NCBI GenBank assembly: GCA_023897205.1
Contig: JAHWDD010000002.1
Span: forward strand, 4,092,001 to 4,156,000
DNA from: Exophiala sp. HKRS030
Lineage: Eukaryota > Ascomycota > Eurotiomycetes > Chaetothyriales > Herpotrichiellaceae
Length of the DNA: 64,000 nucleotides
Direction of reading: 5' to 3'
Positions 1 to 11,662 of the stretch are shown here, piece by piece. Both the position numbers and the translations under genes were made by a program. The notes beneath the pieces were generated by a model, which had not been told where the DNA came from, searched no databases, and saw only the letters and a list, made by a program, of their open reading frames with translations. Numbering within the stretch: position 1 is the stretch's first letter; each line of letters opens with the position of its first letter.

Positions 1-897
1 GATCTCAGTATAATCGTCTAGCCAGATCCCAAAGCAGTTCTCTAACCCGTAGAAGTGTCGTATTGATAATTGACTTTGTCTCTGGTAGCGGAAGTAGTCA
101 AGTCCAGCTAAGTTTAGCAGTGGGATAATAAACTGCGTCTCATCTAAGTTTCCAATGTCCTCAAAGTCTGGTACTCCGAGATCTACTTTATTATGGATAA
201 GTAGTGCCGACTCGTTCGCCTTCTGATAAAGTATTCTCATCATCTCCACGATCGGCAGGAGCTCTTCGTAAGGAGGTTTAAGTAGGAGCCCTACGGGCGG
301 CCGATATCCTAACCCGAACCAGGATCGAAGGCGTTCGAATGACAAGAGGGCCGTAGGTGTCTTGGGTCTTCTCACTATTTAGTATTTATCGTCCACCCGG
401 CAAAAGGAAGGGGAGGTGTGGATATACTGATTTTGTTCCTGGGCAACAATACGCTTTGTATCCAAACGTTGCCAATGCTTCATAGCCCGCATGTATGCCT
501 CTGTCCCGTTCACCGCGGCCACATCCAAGACGGTTCCGTTAACAAATTGGAGGCTGACGGAACTAAAATCGTCAGCCAAGGGCTCCGGGTCATTTGATCA
601 AAGGACGGATCTCATACCCGTAGCCAGGCGCCAACGATAAGCCGATACCTGAGAAATGCGTCAGATAGAAGTCGTTACAACACCGATGCGGCAAGGGATA
701 TCATCCAATTCCGCATACACACCTGGGGCCTCTTGGAGACTAAGCGGTCGACAATGGTTGCAAAGGACTGTGGCATGCACGCCGCTTCTGCTTGAGAGGT
801 TCATAATTGCCCCAATTGTGACCACGATCCATAAGAGATCTCGCAGCAGGCGCGAGAATGTAAGAGACATCTTGAGCAGCGTCAAGGGCCTCCACTA
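1..897 (-). pseudogene. Decayed reading frame of unknown family, runs off left edge
   Basis: One minus-strand frame reads as protein-like sequence from about position 894 down to position 1, roughly 300 codons, interrupted by stops at 895-897 (TAG), 661-663 (TGA), 598-600 (TGA) and 379-381 (TAA). All four lie in the same frame. The stretches between them have ordinary globular composition, for example RHFYGLENCFGIWLDDYTEI at the very edge. No splice signals bridge the stops. Each stop could come from a Gln or Arg codon by one C-to-T change, as repeat-induced point mutation or simple decay would produce. I do not recognise the family. The gene continues outside the window, so its length is unknown. 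Alternative: an unusual chance-open frame, which I consider less likely given its length and composition. Confidence 0.5.
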
Positions 898-954
898 TAT
901 CAATTTCGCTAAGTAGAGCACCCTGAAACCGCAGTTAGTAGCTTCAGGCTAGGA

Positions 955-1003
955 GAAGGGTTAGGTTAAATATTCATTATAAAAATATAATGAATATAGG
1001 GTT
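955..1003. repeat. AT-rich perfect inverted repeat flanked by TTAGG-like motifs
   Basis: Positions 970-980 and 987-997 are perfect 11-bp inverted arms (ATATTCATTAT and its complement) around a 6-base AAAAAT loop. Just outside are GGGTTAGGTT on the left and TAGGGTT on the right. It could form a hairpin or be a protein-binding palindrome. No target-site duplication or transposon coding sequence is visible nearby. Confidence 0.6.
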
Positions 1004-2061
1004 GGCCAGATTAATGACACTGCCTCGATACTCGCGCCTGATTTAAGCGCCGACCCAAAGTAAGCACGGCGACACTTTTAATAGCATCAAGAACTTTTCT
1101 CCAACTCAACTTGCCCTGGGGCGGTTGAGGATGTAGGTGAGGGCAACGGCGGTTGGAGACGATGGATCAGCTAATGAAGATGCTCGTTTGACCGATTGTT
1201 GGGTGAGTTAATGAGGCTGCTGGCGACGAGATGATAACTCTGAGACGTTACCCCCGGCTAGCCCGAGCCCTTGACATTAACCCGTGACTCAACCTCGCCA
1301 GCCTTGTCAGGTGCTCAGTCGCAGCCCTGCCCTTTGGGCAAGTTTTCCGCAAGATCGGCTGTCTTGCATATCCTACAGTATCTGACAGAGCTAAGTTGTG
1401 GTCTGAGATTTCCGACGGGATCGCGATGTCATCACACTGGCTAAATCAAACCCGATGTCGTGAAGAGGCCATAGAGCAAATTAGCAGACATGGGTGGTGG
1501 ACGTAAGAGAGGCAATGCGGCCTTAAGGCCACCTTGGGTGGGCATTGCATATTTAGCAATCCTGGCTTTCTGGCCGCCGTTGGACCGCCATCGTGTGGCA
1601 ATTCCCTGTCGTCAATACCAGGAAGGACTTGTGCAGTATGGTTGCAAGCACCACAAGGCCAGCGCTATTCGTGCGAGTAGATTTTATAAAGGTCGGATGA
1701 TACCCTCTTTTCGGTAAGAAATCTAGAGGGACCGTCCCTCCGGATCTACGAGGCACTATAGTTAGGGCAGTATAGATAAAATCACTCGTTATTCACGGAA
1801 GTATAAAGGGGAAAAGAGGTTCGAGATAACCAAGGAAAGTTAACCGAGCAAGGTGGGGGCTGATATAGGAAGAAACCAGGGGAGTGATCTTGGCATTGAC
1901 GGAAGAAACCGTCCAAAAGCAGCGGCACTGACCGCCCAATTTGGCGGGAAATTTTCCTTGCAACCTGCGTTGAACTGTATTTTCCAGTCCCTCAATTCTG
2001 CCGTTTCGTTCAAGTTGCGCATGAGAACGATGGTCTTGTGTTCCCTGAATTTTTACTCAAA
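1004..2061. other. Intergenic region upstream of DBP9
   Basis: No frame with protein-like composition was seen. The two small overlapping frames at 1490-1756 lie on opposite strands of the same DNA and look like chance frames. The last few hundred bases are presumably the DBP9 promoter and 5' leader. Confidence 0.5.
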
Positions 2062-3888
2062 ATGAAGCGGAAACTAGATGAGAATGATGTTCCCACCTCA
2101 GAACCTTCCAAGAGCGATCAATCTCACACAACTTCCTTCGAACCCTTCGGACTTGATCCTCGTCTCATCCAAGCGATTGCAAAATCCGAATTCTCAGGTC
2201 CCACACCTATACAAGCAAAGGCTATCCCACTCGCTCTTGAAGGGAAATCTATCCTAGCAAAATCAAAGACCGGTTCCGGCAAGACTGCAGCATACATTCT
2301 TCCTACACTTCAATCAATATTACGACAAAAAGATTCTGCGCCTGGGACAAAAGTCACATCCACACTTGTCCTTGTTCCGACCAGGGAATTAGCAGATCAA
2401 GTTTACAGAGCTTACAAATCTTTCTCCTCATTCTGCTCAAAAGAAATCCAAGTCTTGAATCTCACACAAAGAGTCGCCGATGTTGTGTTGAGTGCTGCAC
2501 TATCCGATTCTCCAGATGTCATTGTTTCAACTCCAGCAAGAGTCAGTCAATGCATGAATTTGGGTAGTTTGTCACTCGAAAACATCACTCATCTTGTCAT
2601 CGACGAAGCTGATATTGTCCTATCTTACGGTTATGAAGATGATATCAATTCCATTTCAAATACTATCCCCCGTGGAGTTCAAACATTCCTCATCAGCGCC
2701 ACATTGACCCCAGAAGTCGACGAATTGAAAAGTATATTCTGTCGAGAGGCAGAAGTGGTCAACATTGATGACAAGGAAGAGAAAGGCGAAGGCATCACAC
2801 AATATGTTGTTCGATGCGCAGAGGATGAAAAGTTTCTGTTACTGTTCGTTGTCTTCAAGTTGAGATTGATTAGGGGAAAGTGTCTGATCTTCGTGGACGA
2901 TGTTGATCGAAGTTATCGATTGAAACTGTATCTGGAACAATTCGGTATCAAATCATGTGTCCTCAATGCAGAATTACCCGTTAATTCACGACTACATGTC
3001 GTACAAGAATACAACAAAGGATTATATGACATTCTGATTGCTGCCGATGACCAGGAGGTACTAGGAGGTGTCGTCAAACGGAAAAAGTCCAAAACACAAA
3101 CCCCGGATGAAACGGATGAGATCAGTGATGAAGATCAAGGTGAAGAAAGACCGAGGAAGAAAGGGAAGGTCGCCAACCATGAAAAGGATTATGGTGTATC
3201 TCGAGGTATCGACTTTCAGAATGTTGCATGTGTCATCAATTTTGACCTCCCACATACTTCAAAGTCATATACTCATCGAATTGGACGTACAGCCAGAGCT
3301 GGAAAAACCGGTATGGCTCTTTCGTTTGTCATTCCAAAGGATCAGTTCGGCAAACATCGACACACCAGTATTCCATCTTCGAAACATGATGAACGAGTTC
3401 TGGAGAAAATCACTGCTCGTCAAGCCAAGAAGGGAAATGAAGTGAAACCATATCATTTTGATATGTCTCAAGTGGACGCTTTTCGTTATAGAATGAATGA
3501 TGCTCTACGAGCTGTAACAGGGGCTGCAGTACACGAAGCACGAGCTCGTGAGATCCGACAAGAACTGATCAAGAGTGAAAAGTTGAGACAACATTTCGAG
3601 GAAAATCCCGACGATTTACGACATCTTAGGCATGATGGCGAACATGGTGCAGTGGTTCGACATCAGAGTCATCTCAAGCATGTCCCGGATTACCTGATGC
3701 CAGCACAAGGGAAGAAGGCCTTGAGTGCCGATCAAATTGGATTTGTTGGGTTCAAAAAAGCGGACGCAAAGGATAAGCGAAAAGATCAGAAAAGAAGAGG
3801 AAAGTCGGTACGGAAGGGCAGGGCTGGTGCGAAACCAAAGGGCAAGATTGATCCCTTGAAATCTTTCAGCGCGAAGAAGAGGCATTGA
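2062..3888 (+). CDS. DBP9: ATP-dependent RNA helicase Dbp9 (DDX56 family)
   Basis: Single-exon gene for 608 residues. It is a DEAD-box RNA helicase of the Dbp9/DDX56 group, a nucleolar enzyme of 60S ribosomal subunit maturation. In order I see the Q motif ([10 protein letters not shown]), motif I ([10 protein letters not shown]), Ia (PTRELADQV), II (DEAD), III (SAT), and in the second RecA lobe [15 protein letters not shown] and motif [12 protein letters not shown]. An acidic then basic insert before the RGIDF segment and a lysine-rich C-terminus are typical of Dbp9. The frame is open slightly further upstream, but the ATG at 2062 in context CAAAATGAAG gives the usual MKRKLDEND start. No intron is needed. 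Length matches the family. Identity is very secure from motifs and the family-specific insert. Confidence 0.95.
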   Translation: MKRKLDENDVPTSEPSKSDQSHTTSFEPFGLDPRLIQAIAKSEFSGPTPIQAKAIPLALEGKSILAKSKTGSGKTAAYILPTLQSILRQKDSAPGTKVTSTLVLVPTRELADQVYRAYKSFSSFCSKEIQVLNLTQRVADVVLSAALSDSPDVIVSTPARVSQCMNLGSLSLENITHLVIDEADIVLSYGYEDDINSISNTIPRGVQTFLISATLTPEVDELKSIFCREAEVVNIDDKEEKGEGITQYVVRCAEDEKFLLLFVVFKLRLIRGKCLIFVDDVDRSYRLKLYLEQFGIKSCVLNAELPVNSRLHVVQEYNKGLYDILIAADDQEVLGGVVKRKKSKTQTPDETDEISDEDQGEERPRKKGKVANHEKDYGVSRGIDFQNVACVINFDLPHTSKSYTHRIGRTARAGKTGMALSFVIPKDQFGKHRHTSIPSSKHDERVLEKITARQAKKGNEVKPYHFDMSQVDAFRYRMNDALRAVTGAAVHEARAREIRQELIKSEKLRQHFEENPDDLRHLRHDGEHGAVVRHQSHLKHVPDYLMPAQGKKALSADQIGFVGFKKADAKDKRKDQKRRGKSVRKGRAGAKPKGKIDPLKSFSAKKRH

Positions 3889-4162
3889 GATGTTGAAAGG
3901 ATGGTGATTGTTACTTCTCGCAGTATGCTATGATCAGTGAACTGTACACTACTGGATCAAAATCCTGCAATGTATACCCGACTTCATCTTTCGCTCATTG
4001 GCGCCAGTGTCACTTAAAATCTGATATACTTGAGCATCAAGCCTTTTTCTGCATGCTCAAGCTTTGTCTTCGTGACTTCCTGGAAAATCCCCTGTGGATA
4101 CTTCGAAAGTGACTTTCCTGTCTCATACCCATACCAGGACCATGATGATTCTTGACCCTCCT

Positions 4163-4526
4163 TCAGGCCAACGACACATCGACCTTGGACTTGTCTATTA
4201 GACAATTAGCTCTACGATTAATGACACCTACCCACACCCTCGACATCGTGGATGAACTCACAGAACGCCACATAATCCTGAATATGCTTGGCCTTTTCAA
4301 AAGCCTGAGGATAGTACCACGCAGCATCGTTGACCGTCTTCCCGCCAACGGTGATGTTGTAGTAGCTCGCTTCGCCTTTCCATGGACAATGCGTCGATGT
4401 CTTGGAATCGGATAAGACGGATTTGTCGACCGAGTCCGGCGGGAAGTAGATATTGCCTTCGACCGTCTCGTACGTGTCGGTTGAGGCGACCACGGTGTCG
4501 CCGATTTTGGCTGTTGCAACGGGCAT
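4163..4526 (-). CDS. Small DUF427-domain protein (one intron)
   Basis: Two exons, 4262-4526 and 4163-4194, with a 67-bp intron at 4195-4261 (donor GTGAGT, acceptor AATAG). Splicing gives 98 residues ending VAFYKSKVDVSLA. Without splicing the frame loses the conserved C-terminus, so the intron is well supported. The sequence matches the DUF427 (NTP_transf_9) fold family: an N-terminal strand region, GNIYFPPDSV, then STHCPWKGEASYYNI and AAWYYPQAFEKAKHIQDYVAFYK. These proteins are small beta-rich cytosolic proteins whose biochemical role is not firmly established. The ATG at 4526 (MPVATAKIG) is the only sensible start. The gene is convergent with DBP9. Nothing suggests damage. Confidence 0.9.
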
Positions 4527-4660
4527 TTTGGCTGTAGTTGTGGTTGGCGTTGATGATCTGTGAATTTGATGCAGGATATAGAAACTGTAGGACGAGTGGA
4601 TTGATGGGGTTTTAATAGGATAGCAGGCTACAGCGAATGTTCAAGGGCACTTTGATTCAC

Positions 4661-4723
4661 TGTCCACTGTCCACTATCCACTATCCAATGTCGAATGTCT
4701 AATGTCTAATGTCTAACATCTAG
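4661..4723. repeat. Degenerate heptanucleotide tandem repeat (9 units)
   Basis: Nine 7-bp units run head to tail, shifting gradually from TGTCCAC (2) through TATCCAC, TATCCAA and TGTCGAA to TGTCTAA (3) and CATCTAG. It lies upstream of the DUF427 gene in non-coding DNA. The graded change along the array suggests old slippage followed by divergence. Confidence 0.85.
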
Positions 4724-5599
4724 CAATATACTGCTCAGAAAGATGACCGATCAGCTTACGCACCCCGCATTTTTGAGAGTTTCGACTAGTTGCGAGAACC
4801 CTTGTTCGAACTCCAGATGCATGAACGACGATGCTGACAAATCTCTACAAGAAATGTGTATACCGTAATCATCGAATCGTTAATTGAGTCGCGTCATCAT
4901 TTAAACCTAGACTCGTGTTTTTTTCGTGGGAACATGGAATCTCAGGTGGAGTTTTTTTCGGTGTTGCTCATGTCTTCGGCATGGAAACTACTAACGTGAG
5001 TTTCTCGTTGATGGCAATGTTGACGTGAGGCCAACCTACAGCTGGTGCATTGTCCTGAGTTTTTGCTCACAAGACTTCGAGTTTCAAAATCTAAGAGCTT
5101 GTCTGAATTTGATAGCGTATTCTTCTTAGGTGCATGTCGACACGAAGCCCTGACTTCTGTAATGCCGTTGAAGTCAGAAGCTTCGAATGCCGGCTCGGTT
5201 CTCGCCCTGTTTGAAGAGACATTTCCCCATAATTGCCTTGAAGACAGTGTCTGCTTCGGCCATAACCCTTGTAGTTATCTCAACGTCCAGTATTGCGGCC
5301 TCTGTACGGTACGAGCTATGCTTTGGCAGAATGAGAGTGTTGACGCCACCTCACGAGAGCCCCAAGGAGGAGGACTGAAGTCCATCAACGTCAGATATGA
5401 GTCGCCAAATTTATTGTCTCGTCCTTTGCTCACTTTTGATGTCCACATCACCATGCAGACCCAAGTATCCTCATGCGATAACCAAAATCGCATTGAGTGA
5501 TGTTAAACTCCTGCCGACCGACAATTTTGGAGCTCTACACATCTATGTACAAAGTGAAGGAATTTACAGTGTATAGTATGGCAAAATTAACATGATGAA
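4724..5599. other. Intergenic region between DUF427 gene and ILV3 3' end
   Basis: The longest frame here (5045-5500, plus strand, 151 codons) has no ATG at its opening and no recognisable motif, and it overlaps the probable ILV3 3' untranslated region. I treat it as non-coding. Confidence 0.4.
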
Positions 5600-7496
5600 T
5601 CAGGCATGAACTTTCACGATCTCCTCGCGGTCGGTTATACAGCCATGGCTAGCATCAGAGACCAGCTTCGCGTATTTGGCGAGAGTGCCTCTTAATACCC
5701 TCGGCTTTGGCTTGTTCTGGGCCCATTCTTTCCGTCTTTGGGTCAATGTTGATTCGTCCACATTCAGGTCAAGAAGACGATTCTCAGCGTCGATGACGAT
5801 CTCATCACCGTCACGAACCAGTCCAATGGGGCCACCTTCCATGGCTTCAGGTACAATGTGGCCAATGAGGAACCCGTGCGAGCCACCACTGAATCTGCCA
5901 TCTGTGATCAATGCCACATCCTTGCCGAGTCCGGCGCCCATAATAGCTGAACTGGGCTTCAACATCTCAGGCATGCCAGGGCCGCCTTTTGGTCCCTCGT
6001 ATCGTATGACGACAACAGTCTTCTCACCCTTTTTGATGTCTCCATTCTCTAAGGCGGTGATAAAGTCGTCTTCAGCGTCATATACTTTGGCCTTGCCCGT
6101 AAATTTCAGACCTTCCTTACCCGTGATCTTCCCCACGGAGCCTCCAGGAGCTAGGGAGCCACGAAGAATTTGGATATGCCCCGTCTCTTTGATCGGCTGA
6201 GAGAACGGCTTGATGATGGTCTGATCAGAGGGAAAGTCCGGGACATTCTCAAGATTCTTCTTCAGAGTCTGACCAGTTACAGTTGGATGCTCACCCTTGA
6301 CGACACCTTCTTTGATGAGAAGTTTCAACAAAGTGGGAATCCCGCCAATATCATGAAGATCGTTGAAGACGTACTTTCCAGAAGGTTTGAGATCAGATAA
6401 AAAGGGTGTGCGATCTGAGACTGCCTGGAAGTCATCGATGGTAAGCTTAATGCCCACAGCATCAGCCATGGCGATGAGATGTAAAACTGCATTTGTAGAG
6501 CCTCCAGTGATCATGACAACGACCATGGCATCTTCAAATGCCTGTCGAGTCATAATATCGCGGGGTCTGAGGTCAAGCTTGAGCAGATTTTTAATCGCAC
6601 CACCTGCAGCAAGACATTCCAGTTGTTTGGCTCTGGAAGTAGCCGGATTGGACGATGAGCCAGGTAATGTCATGCCTAGCGTCTCAATGGCGGAGGCCAT
6701 GGTGTTGGCAGTGTACATACCACCACATGCACCACTGCCAGGACAAGCATGCCGAATGATATCGAACCTCTGTTCTTCGTTGATCTCCCCAGTGATAAAC
6801 TGGCCGTATGCTTGGAAGGCAGAAACAATGTCGATATCAGCGTTGTTTTGTGTGGCGGCACAGCCAGGAGCAATTGAGCCTCCGTAGACCATTAACGATG
6901 GTCGATTGACACGACCAATGCCCATGATGACACCGGGCATATTCTTGTCGCAACCAGGAATAGAAATATTAGCATCATACCATTGGCCTTGCATGACCGT
7001 CTCAATCGAGTCTGCGATGATTTCTCTTGATTGCAAGCTGTACCGCATCCCGGTGGTGCCCATCGAAATGCCATCCGATACGCCTATTGTGTTGAATTGC
7101 ATGGGCGCAAGACCTGAATCGGCGACTCCCTTCTTGACAATATTGGAGAGATCGAGTAGGTGCATGTTGCAAGGATTGCCAGACCACCAAACCGAAGAAA
7201 TTCCCACCTGCGCTTTGTTCATGTCCGATTCACTGAGACCTGTGGCATACAACATGGCCTGCGAAGCCCCTTGAGATTTGGGTTGTGTAATCTTTCTCGA
7301 GACCTTGTTGATGACTGAGGGATCGGAAGAAGAGTCATCGCGACACCGTTGTGAAGATGAGAATTGTCGGCTGCGCAATATGAGTCTCGCTTGATCCCAA
7401 GTAGTAGAAGTATAACAGGACTTACGCGGTATGTGGGAAAAGGGAATTTTTGGCCTGCCGCAGGCGCAGGCTCTTGAGTACTGTGGACGAGCGCAT
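5600..7496 (-). CDS. ILV3: Dihydroxy-acid dehydratase, mitochondrial (Ilv3)
   Basis: Two exons, 7426-7496 and 5600-7370, separated by a 55-bp intron (7371-7425, GTAAGT...GCGCAG), give 613 residues. The enzyme dehydrates 2,3-dihydroxy-3-methylbutanoate and its isoleucine-pathway homologue to 2-oxo acids, the third shared step of branched-chain amino-acid synthesis, in mitochondria. The N-terminus ([16 protein letters not shown]... through RQFSSSQR) is Arg/Ser-rich with no acidic residue, as expected of a matrix-targeting peptide. It appears only when the first exon is added. Iron-sulfur ligand regions are visible: [16 protein letters not shown] and [16 protein letters not shown]. The C-terminal [18 protein letters not shown] segment is intact. 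Family length is about 600, so this is complete. Confidence 0.96.
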
Positions 7497-8315
7497 TCTG
7501 AGGAGTGCCTCGACGGCGACTAGAGATGGGAGGCAGAGGCTTCCAGGTACTTCTTGTGGAGCCTTCGTGCTCCTTTGACCAAGTCTCAGAACGTAGGACC
7601 ACGACTTATGACAGGGCGGGCAGGAGTTTCGCTACGACTAGGAGCTGCTGTCCTTATAGCTACTGGATGGGCAACATCCGGTAGGATAGAGTCATAAATG
7701 TGAGGAGGGAAACCAAAAAACATACAGAGGTCGGGGAGTTGTCGTTATTTTGATATGGGGAAATTTCGTGCGGAGGAAAGAGCAATGACCATCAGCCAGA
7801 GTAAGTGGGGCTGCAAGAGCAGCTTCCGCCAATCATGACCCGAGTTTCAGTCGGGGAGTGCAGTACAACCAATCAAAACCAACACAATTGGGGGGTTCCT
7901 GCCGCGGAGACATCAACAACTCCGGATGCCATATGACATCCTTCAATATCAATTGCAGATGATCGTGAGCGAGACAACGATAGCGATACTACAAAGCAAC
8001 ATGGCTGATGAGGCTTATATTAACAGTGGACGATAGCGGATGAGGTGACGATGAAGATACTTGCGCAACGTCATTGGTCTTGTAAAAGGCATGTTGATCG
8101 TGAAAGAGACCCCAGCAACACCAATGTGTCAATGACCAAGTTCCAGTACACCCATGCACGTACAAACGTATGCGCATGACAAATTATCTCTACTCATACA
8201 GTCCCGTTAGGTATGGTACATTGATCTTGCAGCCATAATATTCAAAACATTTCCAAATCCCTCAGCGCGTGCTCGTCCAGAAATCTTCAACCAGCGTACA
8301 TCATTTCATAAGCAA
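7497..8315. other. Intergenic region: ILV3 promoter and kinase 3' flank
   Basis: No coding frame supported. I looked for perfect general amino-acid-control sites (TGACTCA) and Leu3-type CCGG repeats near the ILV3 start and did not see one. Confidence 0.4.
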
Positions 8316-10422
8316 TCACAAGGATTCTTCTTCAACCCATCTAAGACCACCATCAACCTGGATTCCGTTGCAGACCCAAGGCAAGTCTCGTATCTCGCTC
8401 AACGCTTTCCTTCGTGTATTCCGTTTCAATAGACCATCCACGCATTCCCGTGCTCCTGTCAATTCCTTTCCTTTTTCATCATCCCAATCACCATCTTCAT
8501 CACCATATTTGACCCATGCCCATTCGCATCTGGCTATCCGATGAGGAGTCCTCGCTCGCAAGACCGCCGGGTCTCCACGTGCTCCAGGAATAGGATCAAA
8601 AGGAAGCCTGCCTTCCATTAAAGCATATAAAAGTACACCAAGAGCCCATGCATCTGTCTGTCGGCCGTCGTATGGTTGTCCCATCAGAATTTCGGGTGCC
8701 GCATAATCCTCACTTCCACATCTGGTAGTGAGAAGAGGGCTTTCGGGTGGTTCTGGTATTCGACGTGAGAGACCTAGATCAGTCAATGTCACAACAGCCC
8801 TATCCAACTTTTGCCAGTCGGAAACATCTTCATGAACCCGGACCGGAATATTCAGCAAAACGTCTGCAAACAGTTAGCAATGCTCGGTATCTAGAATCAA
8901 ATAACCCACTCTCCAATTTGATATCTCGATGGACAATGTATTTCTGGTGCAAGTATCTCACCGCTGACACCAATTCTGAGAAAATGCGTCGGATCAGAGA
9001 CGGTGTCAAAACCTCTTGATGCTGACTAGCAACTTCAAACAGATCATTCCCGGGACAATAATTCATCACCAAAAGAGCTCTGGCGGAGCCATCATGTCCA
9101 AAGGCTTTGAGATGCACCAAGGATGGATGTTGTATTGTCCTTAATATTTCAACCTCTCGCTTCAAACCAATAGCAATCCTTTCAGCATCCGCGCCACCGG
9201 CAGGACCCTGTTCGACAACTTTGACAGCCACTAGTCTCCTTGATCTTGCCCTAACTCCAGCCATGTTCACACTGTCCTGTCGGTAATCCACACTGTCCTT
9301 TCGGTCGTTAACCTGCCGAACAGCTAGATATACTTTACTGAAGGTGCCCTGTCCGAGTAATCGTAGAGCTTCGTAAGACCGGTTCTCTCCAGTGGCTATG
9401 CTTCTTGCATGGAAGACCTCTAATTTAGGTCGTTTGGCCACTGGTTCATCCTCATGAGTAATGGTTTCGTTTGAAAAGTTCTCGACTGTAGTCGGTGTGG
9501 ATTTTGCAATTCCCCGCTGCGCACCAAGAAACTCCTCCCGGTGCATGGCAGGCGAAGACTTTGCCTCGACTCGAGGTACTGATGTTGAAACAGCGACGTT
9601 ACGAGGTTTTTGTACAGCCAAGGTTTCGGGAACATAATCGCTGATACTTCTGTTTCGTGAGTCGTCCGCATTATCCTGACCATCGGCAGTCCCAGGCCTA
9701 GTGGTAGAAGTCTGAAGACCGTGATAGTTTTTTCGCCGTGGGGAACCTGGAGAAAGAGTTGAACTGGAGAACACGGGTTGGGTTTCTGTCTTCAGAGACG
9801 AAATCGAAGAACCCCGAGATCTTGTTCTGGACAATGCTTTCCAACTTTCAAAACTCCCGACAATGGGTGAAGGCAATGGGGTGATGTCTAGCATGGCCGC
9901 GATTTGAGGCGAGGAGATGGTAGTTCCTGGTGAAAAGGATCCTGCAGAAGAGTGTAAGACTGCTCTCACGCTCGGAGCCCGACGAGGGAGACTTGCAGCC
10001 GAAGCACTTGTACGCAACTTGTTATCGGAGTCGATTGAAGTTGTAGAATATGACCTTGTCGGAATGTTGACATCGGTTTTGATATGAAGTCCACTCAGAA
10101 GATGTAAAGAGTCTTGGTGTTGTGCATCTCGAAAGCTCGGTCCCGTGACACTGAGTTGGCCATTTTGCGAGAATGCTTGCTGATTCGCTTGAAAGGCAAG
10201 CACATTCTTTTCAGTCAGGGCTGAATCAAGAGGATTGATGTGAGCTGTATGAATCGGAGGTGTCAAAAGGAATCGATCATCTTCCCATGAAGAGCTTGAC
10301 TGCGATTCGTTTGTTCTACGGCGACGCTCGGAGTGCTGGGTATCGAAAGGATTGGCGCGAAAGGACGTAGGATTCGTATCAAGAAGGGCAGACCTTGAGG
10401 GAGGGTATCTCGATTCAGTCAT
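8316..10422 (-). CDS. Serine/threonine protein kinase with long disordered N-terminus
   Basis: Two exons, 8910-10422 and 8316-8863, with a 46-bp intron (8864-8909, GTGGGT, branch GCTAAC, TTGCAG), give 686 residues. The first ~350 residues are Ser/Thr/Pro-rich and probably disordered. The kinase domain then shows GQGTFSKVYLA (glycine loop), VAVKVV (ATP-lysine), HRDIKLENVLLN (catalytic loop, completed only by splicing), and GSEDYAAPEILMGQPYDGRQTDAWALGVLLYALMEG split over the activation segment and subdomain IX. The magnesium-binding motif reads DLG (VTLTDLGLSRRI) instead of DFG. About 110 residues lie between catalytic loop and C-terminus, so the C-lobe is short but complete. It is CAMK/SNF1-like in appearance. 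I cannot name an orthologue. ATG at 10422. Confidence 0.9.
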
Positions 10423-11662
10423 GGTTAGAGAGAACCAGGAGCCAGTGGCTTGGAGCAGAAAGTAAATGTTTTCGAGTCTGAGCAGATGTTTGTGAGTCAG
10501 TTCATGGCAACGGTGAGACAGACGATCTGCGGACGGGGCAGATCAACAAAGATAAGAGGTCAACAAGTCGAGTGCAATCCGTTATCGCGTCTCCGCATCA
10601 TCAAGGAGGAGGATTTGTATAGGATCTATTTTGGTGAGAGGCTGTTCTCAAGTCCGATATATTACTCAGCAAGCCCTGAGGAACTGGATACGCCGTGATA
10701 AACACGCAAATGAAGTAAAGCACGTTGTGATTACCTTGCTGGGGTCTATGACGAAGTGGTCAGAATCAGCAACGATGTGGACGTCGATCGCGGCGGGAAG
10801 TAAAACTCACGAAAATGGCAGGGCGCAGGCTACACAACGCGAAGTGGCATGAAACACGATGGATGGAATGCGGAAGCGAAAGTGGCAGGGACGCTAGTGA
10901 AACTACATTTAAGGCGGCCACAGGCGGGACGTTGAATTAAAGCCACTAAAATGCGTAGACTCCGCCCGAATTGGGCCATGGCGTGAGCTAGTAGAGTTAC
11001 AAATGCTAGATGCGAGTTGGCTTCTACTAAGTCCAGAAGATCAACCAATCATCCATGGTAGGTTCCCCAGCCACTTGAAACTCGTTGCATGATTCGTCAG
11101 ATGCCACTTCACAGCACTCACTGCCGCACATGCGAGCTTTGTGCTCCAAATTTAGCTTAGCGTGAGTTAAGAACCTATTATGTAGAATAGTCCGGAGCTG
11201 GTGTTTGGCTATGTACAAGCCCTCTATACCGCGTGTGCGATAATGGTTCAAGGCTATTATTTGTGTAACATGATACGATACCATGGGCGAATCTTCCTAT
11301 GGCATTAAGGAGCTCCGGCGCCTCTCCTGGCTTTATTAATCAACCCATTGTGCACTGTCTATCGTGGACGAGCATCGGGCCATCGCTGAAATGCAAATGG
11401 ACTGCATGGGCGAGTTTTGATCTATCAAGCAATGAAGCGAGAGACCGAGCGTGCTATCAAAAAAAGACAAAGCGAGCATTCAAGCAACACACTCACGCAT
11501 CACTCAAGCAAAAAGTGCACGCACAGTATGTGTAGGGCATTGATATCTTGGTTACACTCAATACCTACGTCTTAGGTTCAACCGCCTGGATACCTTGGAC
11601 AACTATGGCAGATTTACTGTATCGACTTCTCTGAGTGATAGCAGAAATCATGCTTGAAGTAT
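10423..11662. other. Intergenic region upstream of the kinase
   Basis: Only short frames opening with non-ATG codons and lacking protein-like composition were seen on either strand. The first few hundred bases are the likely kinase promoter. Confidence 0.4.

Noticed and set aside
5045..5500. 151-codon plus-strand frame next to ILV3
   Set aside because: Opens with GTG, shows no motif, and overlaps the expected ILV3 3' flank; no conserved features visible.
5676..6887. Two 174-codon plus-strand frames inside ILV3
   Set aside because: Antisense shadows of a strongly conserved gene, with Pro/Ser-rich composition typical of antisense frames.
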